Shown here in pieces: positions 8,104 to 16,740 of a stretch of DNA of 64,000 nucleotides. The notes under the pieces are model-generated. The model saw only the letters and a program-made list of their open reading frames with translations, was not told where the DNA came from and did not search any database. The stretch's first letter is position 1. Every line of letters starts with the position of its first letter. The stretch is from Corynebacterium sp. P3-F1 (GTDB lineage: Bacteria; Actinomycetota; Actinomycetes; Mycobacteriales; Mycobacteriaceae). A program made the translations under genes and the position numbers. The DNA is taken from assembly GCF_030503635.1 (NCBI RefSeq), contig NZ_CP129965.1, forward strand, positions 1,178,001 through 1,242,000, in the 5' to 3' direction.

Positions 8104-9330
8104 GTGTTTGAATGGATGAACATGAGGCCACACGCACGAGAAGGGATCCATAAGGGCACGCTCGAATACCGGCGGGCGAGTATTGCACTTCTTTTCGCAG
8201 GTCTGGCCATCTTCAATTCTCTCTACGCCACGCAAGCACTGCTGCCCACGCTTACCGACGCATTGGGCATGACCGAAGGCCAGGCCGCCCTGACCGTGTC
8301 CGCCACCACCGGCGGCTTGGCACTGTGCGTGGTGCCGGCGTCGATCCTGTCGGAGCGCTTCGGGCGCGGCCGTGTGTTGATCATCTCCGCGCTGCTCGCC
8401 ACCAGCCTCGGCCTTTGCCTGCCCCTGGCCCAGACGGGCGGGCAACTCATCGTGATGCGCTTCATCCAGGGGTGTCTCATCGCGGGCACCCCGGCCGTGG
8501 CCATGACCTGGATCTCGGAGGAGATCGCGGCCGAGGATTCGGCAGGTGCCATGGGCCTGTACGTCGCGGGCAACTCCATCGGCGGGCTGATCGGCCGCCT
8601 TATTCCCGCCTTCGTGCTCGAGGTGGCCAGCTGGCGGTGGGCTCTGCTTGCCGGTGCCGCGACTGCCCTCACCTTCGCCATCATCATGTGGGCGCTGCTT
8701 CCGCAGCAGCGGCGCTTCGAGGCGAAGACGCTCAACCCCGGCCACGAGTTCTCCGCCATGCTGCGCCACCTGTCCGACTGGCGCCTGGCTGGGCTCTACG
8801 CATCCGCATTCCTGGGCATGGGCATGTTCGTGTCGGTGTACAACATGTTCGGCTTCCGGGCTATCGAGCACTTTGGGCTGCCGCCGGCGCTGGCCGGGCT
8901 GGTCTACCTCATGTACTTGTCCGGCACCTGGTCGTCCGCCCGCGCAGGCGTCTACGTCAAGCAAGCCGGACGCGGCCGGGTGATGGTGGTGTCGGCGGCG
9001 ATCATGCTCGCCGGCGCGCTCATCCTGATCAGCGGCAACCTCTGGTTCACGCTGGCTGGCCTGCTGCTGTTCACCGCCAGTTTCTTCGCCATGCACTCGG
9101 TCGCCTCCGGCTGGGTGGGGCAGGTGGCCACGCGCGACCGCGCGGAGGCGTCCAGCACATACGTGTTCTTCTATTACGTCGGTTCGTCGGCACTAGGCGC
9201 GCTAACCGGCTGGCTATTCCAGTTCCTTAGCTGGGGCGAGTTCATGGGTGTGGTGGCGGGCTTCCTCGTTGTGCTTCTCAGCATCGCGGCGTGGCTGGCG
9301 CTCACGGTGAAGAAATCACAGCAGGGATGA
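8104..9330 (+). CDS. MFS transporter, probably iron-regulated exporter
   Basis: 408 residues with twelve predicted hydrophobic segments. The first-loop motif SERFGRGRVLI matches the MFS loop 2-3 signature, and the protein resembles the drug and sugar efflux branch (YnfM/AraJ-like). The start is uncertain: a GTG at 8104 gives the longest form, ATG codons at 8116 and 8122 are alternatives, and none has a good ribosome-binding site. The DtxR box over the promoter implies expression under iron starvation, which would fit export of a siderophore or another iron-linked solute; that is inference. The 3' end overlaps the convergent RecB-like gene by 15 bases. Confidence 0.85.
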   Translation: MFEWMNMRPHAREGIHKGTLEYRRASIALLFAGLAIFNSLYATQALLPTLTDALGMTEGQAALTVSATTGGLALCVVPASILSERFGRGRVLIISALLATSLGLCLPLAQTGGQLIVMRFIQGCLIAGTPAVAMTWISEEIAAEDSAGAMGLYVAGNSIGGLIGRLIPAFVLEVASWRWALLAGAATALTFAIIMWALLPQQRRFEAKTLNPGHEFSAMLRHLSDWRLAGLYASAFLGMGMFVSVYNMFGFRAIEHFGLPPALAGLVYLMYLSGTWSSARAGVYVKQAGRGRVMVVSAAIMLAGALILISGNLWFTLAGLLLFTASFFAMHSVASGWVGQVATRDRAEASSTYVFFYYVGSSALGALTGWLFQFLSWGEFMGVVAGFLVVLLSIAAWLALTVKKSQQG

Positions 9331-10845
9331 CAGCCGCGGAATGCCGGGCGCGCCTGCGCTGAGGAAGCGGCGAACGGCGGCGGTGGCGCGGCAATCGTCC
9401 CCGTTGTAACGCACGAGCATGTCGCGGGCTTCGGCGCTGCCCAAGCGGGCCTCGCGGCGCAGCGCAACGGAACGCTCACCGTCCATGTCATCATCATCCC
9501 AGGTGAACCCGGCGACCGGTGCCACGACTTTCAAGCCCAATCCCTCAGTTCCCACGAGGTAGCGGCGCACGTAGGTGAACACGTCCACCCACTCGTCGGA
9601 GGAAATGAAGGCGCGGACCTCTGCCTCATCAACGGAAGCGAAACGCCGTGCGGAGGCCATGAGCCAGTGGTTCTCCCCGCCGGACGCGTAGCAGTAGGCG
9701 CGGAAGGTCTTACCTTCTTCGTGGGCTCGGCGACGCACCGACTGCAGCCACGTCCAAAAGGCCAGGAAATTCTCTTCCTCCGCCGCGTTGACCGCGCCGC
9801 CGACTTCCTCCCACGTAGCAAAGGCGCGGTACTCGGCGCCGTCGAATGCGCCCCACAGGTACGCGCCCTGGTCCAGGTAGGCCTCCATGTCCACGTCGAT
9901 CTCCACATCGGCGCACAGTTCGGGCAAAGCCGGCACATCGCCGCGCGCCAGCACCGGGATTCCGTCCCGCCATGCCCGGGCGATCTGGCTGGGCTCCCCC
10001 AGGTCGGCGGCGATGGTCTCCTCCACCGTGGTGATGCCGCGTTCGCGCAAAGGACGTGCCTTCTGGCCGGGGAAGACGAGTGAGATGTCGTCCATCGCTT
10101 TCAGCTCTGGCTCGCACAGCGCCCAGTAGCGGCAGCTTGCGCACTGCTTCAGCCGCAGGGGGTACTCCGGTGTCGGTTGCGCCAGAGCGTCACGCAACGC
10201 TTCGACGTGTTTTGTCGCATCACCCAGGTAGGCACGCTCGCGGTCCTGCCCCACGACGGCACCCAGGCCCGAGGCGAGACCCGCCTCCTCCAGCAGCAGG
10301 TGGGCCAGGGCGATCCGGTAGCCGTCCACGGTGTGGTGGCGGGCTTTAGCGCCGATGTCCAAAGGCTTGCCCAAGCCTAAACGGCGGGTGGGAATGAACT
10401 GCATGGTCGACGTAGTGCTCGCCCGGGCGACGCGGTGGTTGGATACGATCACGGGCACATACGAGCCGTCATCGCGGCGTACGAGAATGTCGATCTCCGC
10501 TACCACCGGCACTCCGTCCACCTGCCCGGTCAATGCCCCGTCAACGATCAAGGTGGCGCGGTCCTTCACGCATTTTCGGGTTGCGGCTTCACGCTCGGCC
10601 ACCGGCTGCGACGGGTCGAGGGCGAGGCGGGAGAAGGCTTTACGGCGGCCGTCGCCAAGCGCCCGCTTCGTCGGCAGCAACCCGAAGACCGCGGCACGAC
10701 CAGCATCGACCTGCGGCTGGCGCTCCACCGCGTCCGGCAACGGCGGAATCTCAGGGTGCGCCAAGCGCTGGCGCAGGCGGTACCTACACCCCACGAGGTC
10801 ACTCGCCCGCACGAGCGAGACATCAGCGCTACCCATTTCTTTCAC
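9316..10845 (-). CDS. RecB-like putative nuclease, TM0106 family
   Basis: 509 residues. The N-terminal two-fifths resembles RecB/PD-(D/E)XK nucleases (VVAEIDILVRRDDG), followed by a cysteine cluster (LKQCASCRYWALCEP) of the iron-sulfur type seen in Cas4 and AddB-like enzymes. The C-terminal half resembles an RNase H-like fold (EIDVDMEAYLDQGAYLWGAF, and RYNGDDCRATAAVRRFL at the end). This combination is the TM0106 family of predicted RecB-like nucleases, which is widespread in actinobacteria and of unproven function, probably in DNA repair. No helicase motifs. It converges with the MFS gene, overlapping it by 15 bases. Confidence 0.85.
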   Translation of the reverse strand: MKEMGSADVSLVRASDLVGCRYRLRQRLAHPEIPPLPDAVERQPQVDAGRAAVFGLLPTKRALGDGRRKAFSRLALDPSQPVAEREAATRKCVKDRATLIVDGALTGQVDGVPVVAEIDILVRRDDGSYVPVIVSNHRVARASTTSTMQFIPTRRLGLGKPLDIGAKARHHTVDGYRIALAHLLLEEAGLASGLGAVVGQDRERAYLGDATKHVEALRDALAQPTPEYPLRLKQCASCRYWALCEPELKAMDDISLVFPGQKARPLRERGITTVEETIAADLGEPSQIARAWRDGIPVLARGDVPALPELCADVEIDVDMEAYLDQGAYLWGAFDGAEYRAFATWEEVGGAVNAAEEENFLAFWTWLQSVRRRAHEEGKTFRAYCYASGGENHWLMASARRFASVDEAEVRAFISSDEWVDVFTYVRRYLVGTEGLGLKVVAPVAGFTWDDDDMDGERSVALRREARLGSAEARDMLVRYNGDDCRATAAVRRFLSAGAPGIPRLSSLL

Positions 10846-10928
10846 CGAGCCCCAGCCTAACGGCTCGAGATAGGTAAAGTTGAACGGGACAAACAGCGAC
10901 GAATTAATGCGAACCAGGAGTACCGACC

Positions 10929-11567
10929 ATGGGACTGTTCGAGACCATCCGCGCTTCCCGCGCCAAGACCAAGGCAGAGATCAAGGCCGCCGAGGCCCGT
11001 GCACGCCAGCTGGCTAAAGAGGAAGCCAAGCAGGACAAGCGGACTGCCAAGCTCCTCGACAAGGCGGAAAAGCGACTGCTTAAAGAGGAGAGGAAGGGCC
11101 TGAAGAACAAGCAGAAGCACGAGAAGAAGCTGGCCCAGACCGAGCTGAAGAAGATCCAGGAGGCTGGCCTGACCAAGAAGAAAGCCAAGCAATGGGTCGG
11201 TGCTTCGCGCATTCTCCTGCCGGTCCTCATCCCATTGGCTTACCGCGCGCTGACCTCCTACCAGGAACGCCAGGTCAACGACCGTGCCCGCGCCGCTGGT
11301 CTCACCGCCACGGAGATGGCCCGTTACTCCAGTCAGGGTGCGGAGCTCAAGGGCCGCATCCAGGCGATCCGCCACCAGGTGGAGGACAACGACGCTCTCG
11401 ACGACAAATTCAGCCGCGACGCGCAGGTGCGTCTCGACGAGCTGGATGCTGCCGTGAACAACGTGGAGCAGATGAACGACGCTCAGCGCCGCCTCGCCCA
11501 CGAGACGATCGACCGCGACATTAACAAACTCACTGCCGAGATCCAGGAAAAGACGCTGCGCCACTAG
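10929..11567 (+). CDS. DUF6474 family coiled-coil protein
   Basis: 212 residues. Residues 10-95 are highly charged (Lys, Glu, Ala) and should form a long coiled coil, one hydrophobic stretch (SRILLPVLIPLAYRAL, about residues 95-112) may touch the membrane, and the C-terminal third is again helical. I recognise it as the corynebacterial/mycobacterial DUF6474 family, function unknown. ATG 10929 with CAGGAG upstream. It is followed 72 bases later by the Lsr2-type gene on the same strand. Confidence 0.75.
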   Translation: MGLFETIRASRAKTKAEIKAAEARARQLAKEEAKQDKRTAKLLDKAEKRLLKEERKGLKNKQKHEKKLAQTELKKIQEAGLTKKKAKQWVGASRILLPVLIPLAYRALTSYQERQVNDRARAAGLTATEMARYSSQGAELKGRIQAIRHQVEDNDALDDKFSRDAQVRLDELDAAVNNVEQMNDAQRRLAHETIDRDINKLTAEIQEKTLRH

Positions 11568-11639
11568 CCGCCAGTTTCAGCCTTTAGTATGTTTTAACAA
11601 GGAAGTAATCTGTAAGACATTCTGCAGAAGGGGCTGAAA

Positions 11640-11954
11640 ATGGCTCGGTGTGAAGTCACCCAATTTTTCGACGATCTCGACGGGTCGCCGCTGTCCGATT
11701 CCGAGCATCAGGTGGTCCACTTCAGTTTCAACGGCACTGAATATGTGCTCGACCTGTCAAAAGAGAATGTCGCGAAATTCCACGAGACGTTGATGCCGTT
11801 CATCGCGGCCGCACGCGAAGTTCCGGCGGATCCGCGCAGTACGGTGGATGCCTCGCAAATCCGCGCGTGGGCGCGCAATAAGGGCATGAAGGTCGCTCAG
11901 CGCGGAAAGATTCCGCTCGAGGTCATCGACGCCTACCGTCGCGCCAATGCCTAG
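11640..11954 (+). CDS. lsr2: Lsr2-family nucleoid-associated protein (CgpS-like)
   Basis: 104 residues, the family size. The N-terminal part (MARCEVTQFFDDLDGSPLSDSEHQVVHFSFNG, quoted in part) is the Lsr2 dimerisation domain and the C-terminal 40 residues (QIRAWARNKGMKVAQRGKIP) its DNA-binding domain. Lsr2 proteins bind AT-rich, often foreign DNA and silence it; CgpS is the C. glutamicum counterpart that silences prophage. The AT-hook-like core is RGK here instead of the RGR known from mycobacterial Lsr2. ATG 11640 follows GAAGGGG. Confidence 0.88.
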   Translation: MARCEVTQFFDDLDGSPLSDSEHQVVHFSFNGTEYVLDLSKENVAKFHETLMPFIAAAREVPADPRSTVDASQIRAWARNKGMKVAQRGKIPLEVIDAYRRANA

Positions 11955-11990
11955 GACGGGCCGTTAAAGCCCGTTAAAGCGGAGCAGCTA

Positions 11991-12629
11991 CTACAGCACC
12001 CCTTGTTCGCGCGCGGAGGCAACCGCGGACGTGCGCGAACGCACGCCAAGCTTGTCGTAAATGTGCACGAGGTGGGATTTCACCGTGGCCTCCGACAGCA
12101 TGAGCTGCTGACCGATTTCCCGGTTGGAGGAGCCGCCGGCGACAAGCTGGAGCACTTCGAGCTCGCGCGGGGTGAGTGAGGAACTCGGGGTGCGGTCGCG
12201 GGTTTGCAGACGGCTGCGGACGATCGGCGACATTGCTTGGTTGCCCTTGGCCGTGGAACGCACCGCGGCGAGCAATTCGCTGGGTGGCGCGTCTTTGAGC
12301 AAGTAGCCGACGGCGCCCGCTTCAATCGCGCCGAGAATATCGGCATCGGTGTCGTAGTTGGTCACCACCAGCACCTTCGGTGGGTTCGTCATGGTGGCGC
12401 GGATTTCCGCGGTGGCTTCCGCCCCGGTGGTCACCCGTGCGCCTTGGGCACCAGCGCCGAACCGCAGGTCCATGAGTATGACATCGATGCCGCCTGCCTG
12501 TGCAGTCGCGATGGCCCCTTCAGCGGTGGCTACTTCGCCAACGACAATGATGTCGTCGGCGGCTTCCAGTACCGAGCGAAGGCCGAGGCGGACGATCTCG
12601 TGATCGTCGGCAAGCAGGACGCGTATCAT
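11991..12629 (-). CDS. hrrA: LuxR-type response regulator, HrrA-like
   Basis: 212 residues. Receiver domain with the acidic pair DD at 8-9 and phosphoacceptor Asp54 (GGIDVILMD); a longer loop after it (LRFGAGAQGARVTTGAEA) is, as far as I recall, typical of HrrA. The C-terminal helix-turn-helix (LTPRELEVLQLVAGGSSNRE ... VKSHLVHIYDKL) is of the NarL/LuxR type. HrrA of corynebacteria controls haem oxygenase, haem synthesis and respiration genes in response to haem. It overlaps the kinase gene by four bases. The name rests on sequence resemblance and on proximity to sod and msrA, as in C. glutamicum. Confidence 0.85.
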   Translation of the reverse strand: MIRVLLADDHEIVRLGLRSVLEAADDIIVVGEVATAEGAIATAQAGGIDVILMDLRFGAGAQGARVTTGAEATAEIRATMTNPPKVLVVTNYDTDADILGAIEAGAVGYLLKDAPPSELLAAVRSTAKGNQAMSPIVRSRLQTRDRTPSSSLTPRELEVLQLVAGGSSNREIGQQLMLSEATVKSHLVHIYDKLGVRSRTSAVASAREQGVL

Positions 12630-13888
12630 TCTTCCTCCTCAATCTTTCGGTTGATCCTACCCGCACCGCATTCCGGTGGGTCCACCGGCACGGCAACCGA
12701 TACAGCGGTGGGGCCGCCCGGCGCGGATTCCACGACCAGCTCACCACCCAGCTCCCGCGCCCGCGTCCGCATCGCATCGAGTCCGAGGTGGCCGAGGCCC
12801 ACCGGCTTTTCCGGTTGAGCATCCGCGTCAAAACCGGAGCCGTTGTCCACCACGTCCAAACGCACCTCGGCAGGAGAGAAGGTCAAGGTCACGCGCGCAC
12901 GCGTCGCACCGGAATGCTTGACGACGTTGCCAACCGCTCCCTGCGCGATTCTGAGCAACCCGGCCTCCACCCGCATCGGAAGCTGCTGCGGATCCCCATC
13001 GACATCGACGTCGATCGCGATGTCCCCGGCGTGAGCGAACGACACCGCGATGCGCTCGAGCGCCTCCGGCAAAGATGTCTCCGAAAGCGGCGCAGGGGTG
13101 AGAGCCGCGATCATGGCACGCGTCTCCGACAGGTTGTCCGAGGCGGAGTGTCGCGCTGCTTCGATCCGCTCGAGCGGCACCCGCAGTTTATTCTCGCTCA
13201 ACCCGGTGGCGCGCAGGTCGCGCTCCGCCGCGTGCAGCAGCATCTGGATGCTGGAGAGTGACTGGGCCACCGTGTCGTGGATCTCGTGGGCGAGGCGCTG
13301 GCGTTCCTGCGCCACGCCAGCTTCGCGCTCCGAGGCGGCGAGGCGATCTTGGGTGCTCACCAATTCGTCGATAAGCGCCTCGCGTTCGGAGCTCACGCGC
13401 ACGATGACCTTGAACGCGTAGGTGATCATGACCACGACGAGCGCGGAGACTGCCGGGCCCATCACCCCGCCGAGAGTCAATCCGCGCGGAACCTGCATGA
13501 GAATCGCAATCGCCAGGACAACAATCACCCCGGCGATGCCCATCCAATTATCCACGGACCGCATGAACAAGAAGAACAGCGTGAAAACCCAATAGACGGC
13601 GACGGGGGTGAACATCATGGCCACAATCCACACGCCTGTCAGTCCGAGCAGCCACACCAGGCGGCCGACCGTGTTCCACTGCGGCATATTGAGCGCGCCG
13701 AAGCTGTACATGAAACCGAAGACAGCGACGAGTAGAATCAGCACCGCACCATGTTCGAAAGTCGCGCCGAACACTCCGGCCAGAGAGACAAGCAGCAATG
13801 ACAGCGTCAGCAGCGCGATGCCGACGTCGAGCGCACGCGTGCCGGGGGGATCCGCCCTGTTTTCCCCGGTCGGTAGCATGACTGTCAT
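12626..13888 (-). CDS. hrrS: Sensor histidine kinase, HrrS-like
   Basis: Partner kinase of the regulator just downstream. Five or six hydrophobic segments occupy the first 160 residues, then a HisKA_3 dimerisation domain with the phosphoacceptor His in QRLAHEIHDTVAQSLSSIQ and a C-terminal HATPase domain (DNGSGFDAD, GLGHLGLDAMRTRA). This is the layout of corynebacterial haem-sensing kinases HrrS and ChrS, which sense haem within the membrane. I prefer ATG 13888 (MTVMLPTGEN) over an upstream in-frame start at 13930. The gene precedes hrrA with a four-base overlap, so the two are translationally coupled. Confidence 0.85.
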   Translation of the reverse strand: MTVMLPTGENRADPPGTRALDVGIALLTLSLLLVSLAGVFGATFEHGAVLILLVAVFGFMYSFGALNMPQWNTVGRLVWLLGLTGVWIVAMMFTPVAVYWVFTLFFLFMRSVDNWMGIAGVIVVLAIAILMQVPRGLTLGGVMGPAVSALVVVMITYAFKVIVRVSSEREALIDELVSTQDRLAASEREAGVAQERQRLAHEIHDTVAQSLSSIQMLLHAAERDLRATGLSENKLRVPLERIEAARHSASDNLSETRAMIAALTPAPLSETSLPEALERIAVSFAHAGDIAIDVDVDGDPQQLPMRVEAGLLRIAQGAVGNVVKHSGATRARVTLTFSPAEVRLDVVDNGSGFDADAQPEKPVGLGHLGLDAMRTRARELGGELVVESAPGGPTAVSVAVPVDPPECGAGRINRKIEEEE

Positions 13889-14123
13889 GCACCAAAGCGT
13901 ACCTGTCCGCACCCGCATGGCTGCTGGCACCCTGTCTGCACAGCAGCGCTGACCGCTGTGTCTGGGACTGTGACCGCGTTTTCATCCGGCACCGGGGACG
14001 AACCGGCCCAGCACCCCGATGTGGGCAGCTCCGCCGCAACTCCCTGTAGTGGTGTTGACCAACCAGAAGGAGTCTGTCAAAGCCCAGCTCATCGCCATAC
14101 AGACAATCGCGAATCTCTCGCTT

Positions 14124-14129
14124 TAATAT
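14124..14129 (+). promoter_or_regulatory. Probable -10 of a leaderless promoter
   Basis: TAATAT lies seven bases before the ATG of the GDSL lipoprotein gene, with no ribosome-binding site, which places the transcription start at or next to the start codon. Confidence 0.5.
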
Positions 14130-14136
14130 ATGGTGC

Positions 14137-15246
14137 ATGAACGCCATCCGCGCCCGTTCCCGCCGTTCCGCCCGTACCCGTTTCGGGTCCGCGGCCATCC
14201 CTGCCGTGGCCCTGTCGGCGCTCGCAGCGTTGGTCGGCTGCAGTTCCGAAGGCGAGTCTGAGCGCGTCACGGTAGAAGTTCCCACCACCGTAACTGTGAC
14301 CGCGGACCCGAAGGACCTGCCGTCCTCTTACGACCTGTACGTCGCGCTCGGCGACTCGTACGCAGCCATGGGTTCGGCGTCCGGACCATTCGAGGGGCCG
14401 CGCTTCTGCGCCCGCAGCGAAGACAATTACCCGCACATCTTGGCGGAGCTGTACCCCGGAATCAATGAGAAACGCGGTTTTGTCGACACCACCTGCCAAG
14501 GAGCCACCACAGAACACATCGTCAGCGAGCGCCACATCGACGATTCCCTCGCCCCCGAAGAAGCAGTAGAGCAAGCAGCGGAGAGCACCAGTTTATCGAC
14601 GACCCCCACCTCACCCACCAGTAGCGGCAGCGGCGAGCCGTCGCCAAGCACGAGCGCAACGACATCCACCTCCAAGAACAAGCCCGGCGTCCTGGCGGCG
14701 CAGATCGACGCGCTCGAGCCGGACACGGACCTGATCACCCTGTCCATCGGCGGCAACGACATTCACTTCGGTCCGTGGAGCCGCTGCGTCACCGGAATGC
14801 TGAGCGGCAGGGGCGAGGCGGATTGCGACGACGGGCTGTACGACGACACCGCCCGCGCACTTGTGGATCTCCCGGCGCGGCTCGACGACATCTACCGCCG
14901 CATCCACGACAAAGCTCCCGACGCGACGATCATCACCACCGGGTACATGCCCGTCGCATCGATTCGCGACGAATGCGAGGCCACCGCCGACCTACCCAGC
15001 GGCTCCCTGAACTGGGCCGCCGGACTGACCGTGACCATGAACGCGATGGTGCGCGACGCCGCCGCCCGCAACGGGGCCCTGTACGTTCTGCCCCCCAACG
15101 CGGACTTCCACTCGGTGTGCGCCCCGGTGGACGAGCGCTGGACGGACCCCACCGGCAAGGAGACGAACTCGTTCCCCGCACACCCCACGCCCGCCGGCCA
15201 GAAAGCCATGGCGGAAGCAGTGGCCGACGTGCTAGCGAAGCTCTAG
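14137..15246 (+). CDS. SGNH/GDSL-family esterase, predicted lipoprotein
   Basis: 369 residues. A basic N-terminus and hydrophobic stretch end in the lipobox ALVGC (Cys35), so the mature protein should be lipid-anchored outside the cytoplasmic membrane. Catalytic elements: ALGDSYAAMG with Ser74, SIGGNDIHFG (residues 204-212), and His349 in FPAHPTPAG. Six Cys outside the lipobox could form disulfides, as in secreted actinobacterial SGNH esterases. A Ser/Thr-rich insert of about 35 residues (150-185) interrupts the domain between the first two blocks. The substrate is unknown. The stop codon overlaps the stop of the small membrane gene on the other strand. Confidence 0.88.
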   Translation: MNAIRARSRRSARTRFGSAAIPAVALSALAALVGCSSEGESERVTVEVPTTVTVTADPKDLPSSYDLYVALGDSYAAMGSASGPFEGPRFCARSEDNYPHILAELYPGINEKRGFVDTTCQGATTEHIVSERHIDDSLAPEEAVEQAAESTSLSTTPTSPTSSGSGEPSPSTSATTSTSKNKPGVLAAQIDALEPDTDLITLSIGGNDIHFGPWSRCVTGMLSGRGEADCDDGLYDDTARALVDLPARLDDIYRRIHDKAPDATIITTGYMPVASIRDECEATADLPSGSLNWAAGLTVTMNAMVRDAAARNGALYVLPPNADFHSVCAPVDERWTDPTGKETNSFPAHPTPAGQKAMAEAVADVLAKL

Positions 15247-15443
15247 ACAGCCACGTCGTTATACGGCATCAATTGCGAGACCCAGGGAAACACGACATCC
15301 ATGAGCAGGAAGAAAGCCGCGGTTAACAGAAGGATCACGCCAACGGTGATGAAGATCTCGCCGATGACCTCACCCTCAGTCACACGCGCGACGGGAGCTC
15401 CTAGTTGTTCCCCATGCCCAGAAATTTCTGCCATCGAGGACAT
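15243..15443 (-). CDS. Small single-pass membrane protein
   Basis: 66 residues with a soluble N-terminus (about 28 residues) and one hydrophobic segment IFITVGVILLLTAAFFLLM. I do not recognise a family. The position, ending in a shared stop codon with the esterase and divergent from yidC with a 55-base gap, leaves no other gene here, and the frame uses ordinary codons, so it is probably real. Confidence 0.6.
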   Translation of the reverse strand: MSSMAEISGHGEQLGAPVARVTEGEVIGEIFITVGVILLLTAAFFLLMDVVFPWVSQLMPYNDVAV

Positions 15444-15498
15444 GGCCTAACATTAACCCACAGTCTTAAACCGGCTCATCGGAGGAGTTCACACCCCT

Positions 15499-16740
15499 AT
15501 GCTGCTCGAAGCATTTGTCTGGCCAGTGTCAGCGGTGATGAAGTTGTGGCATTGTCTGCTCGCCAACGTTATGGGTGTCGCCCCCGACACCGCATGGGTG
15601 ATGTCCATTGTCCTGCTCGTGATCACCGTGCGCAGTTTCTTGGTCCCGTTCAACTGGTCCACGTACCGCTCCAGCCGCATGATGCTCCTGATGCGGCCAG
15701 AGCAAGAAAAGCTCGAGGAGCGCTACGGCGAATCCACCGACGCAGAAGACGTCGCCGCTCACGACAAAGCCCTCAAGGACCTAAACAAAGAATACGGCTA
15801 CAACCCCATGACCGGGTGCATCCCGCCACTGGTGCAGATCCCGTTCATTCTAGGCCTTTACCGCCTTCTGATGTGGATGTCCGTTCCCGAGAACGGGCGC
15901 ACCAGCGAAAATATCGGCCTGCTCACCCCCGATGACACCGCCAGCTTCCTCCAGGCCTCCTTCATGGGCGCGCCGCTGCCGGCGTATGTGTCCATGTCCC
16001 CCGAGCAGTTCACGTCCCTGGGCACCACCAGCGCCGACGTGCGGGCGGTCGCGATTCCGCTGCTCATCTTCGCGCTCATCTTCACCACAGTGAACACCGT
16101 TGTCTCCCAGCTACGCACGCGCACCCACATGAACTGGGACCAGACAGTATCGCGCAATCTGTACAAGTGGATGTGGTCCATGGTGATCCTCACCCCGATC
16201 ATGCTCGGCTTTGTGGGCATGACCGGCCTCATCCCCGTGGCGCTGCTTATGTACTGGTTCCTGGGCAACCTCTGGACCCTCTCCCAATCCGTGATCATGT
16301 GGTACCTGCTGGCCAAGAAGTACCCGCTGCGCGAGGTGCATAAGAAGCAGATTCATACGTCCCGCACCAAAGTGCTTGGTGAACTGCGCGAACACCGGCA
16401 GTCGAAGAAGACCGCGAAGCGTTCCTGGCGGCGCCGCAGAATCACGTCCCTGGCCAGCCCTGGATCTATTGCCCAAGTTCGGCGCGACATCAAAGCCGAT
16501 AAAGCAGCATTCAAGAGCGAACAAAAAGGGAGGGAAGCGGAGAAGAAATCCCTTAAGAAGGCCCGCGCCAAAGTTCGCTCGCAAAACCGCAAAGCCGAAA
16601 TGGAGAGACGGCGCGAGGAACGCAAGCGGCGGAAGGAAGAGAACTCAGCAGCCACCGACAGCGGCGGCCGCGCGAAGGAGATGCCCGAGGAAACAGCGGG
16701 AGAAACGAACGAGTCTGGTCAGAAGGGTCAAATGGAGTAG
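15499..16740 (+). CDS. yidC: YidC/Oxa1-family membrane protein insertase
   Basis: 413 residues. Inserts and folds membrane proteins, alone or with SecYEG. The core of five membrane segments and the conserved cytoplasmic hairpin are visible (FLVPFNWSTYRSS, then MTGCIPPLVQIPFILGLYRLL). There is no large periplasmic domain, as in Gram-positive YidC, and a long, strongly basic tail (residues 290-413, rich in Lys, Arg, Glu) that could contact the ribosome. It is not next to rpmH/rnpA, so it may be a second paralogue of the chromosome. The 3' end overlaps the TetR gene by 13 bases. Confidence 0.9.
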   Translation: MLLEAFVWPVSAVMKLWHCLLANVMGVAPDTAWVMSIVLLVITVRSFLVPFNWSTYRSSRMMLLMRPEQEKLEERYGESTDAEDVAAHDKALKDLNKEYGYNPMTGCIPPLVQIPFILGLYRLLMWMSVPENGRTSENIGLLTPDDTASFLQASFMGAPLPAYVSMSPEQFTSLGTTSADVRAVAIPLLIFALIFTTVNTVVSQLRTRTHMNWDQTVSRNLYKWMWSMVILTPIMLGFVGMTGLIPVALLMYWFLGNLWTLSQSVIMWYLLAKKYPLREVHKKQIHTSRTKVLGELREHRQSKKTAKRSWRRRRITSLASPGSIAQVRRDIKADKAAFKSEQKGREAEKKSLKKARAKVRSQNRKAEMERRREERKRRKEENSAATDSGGRAKEMPEETAGETNESGQKGQME

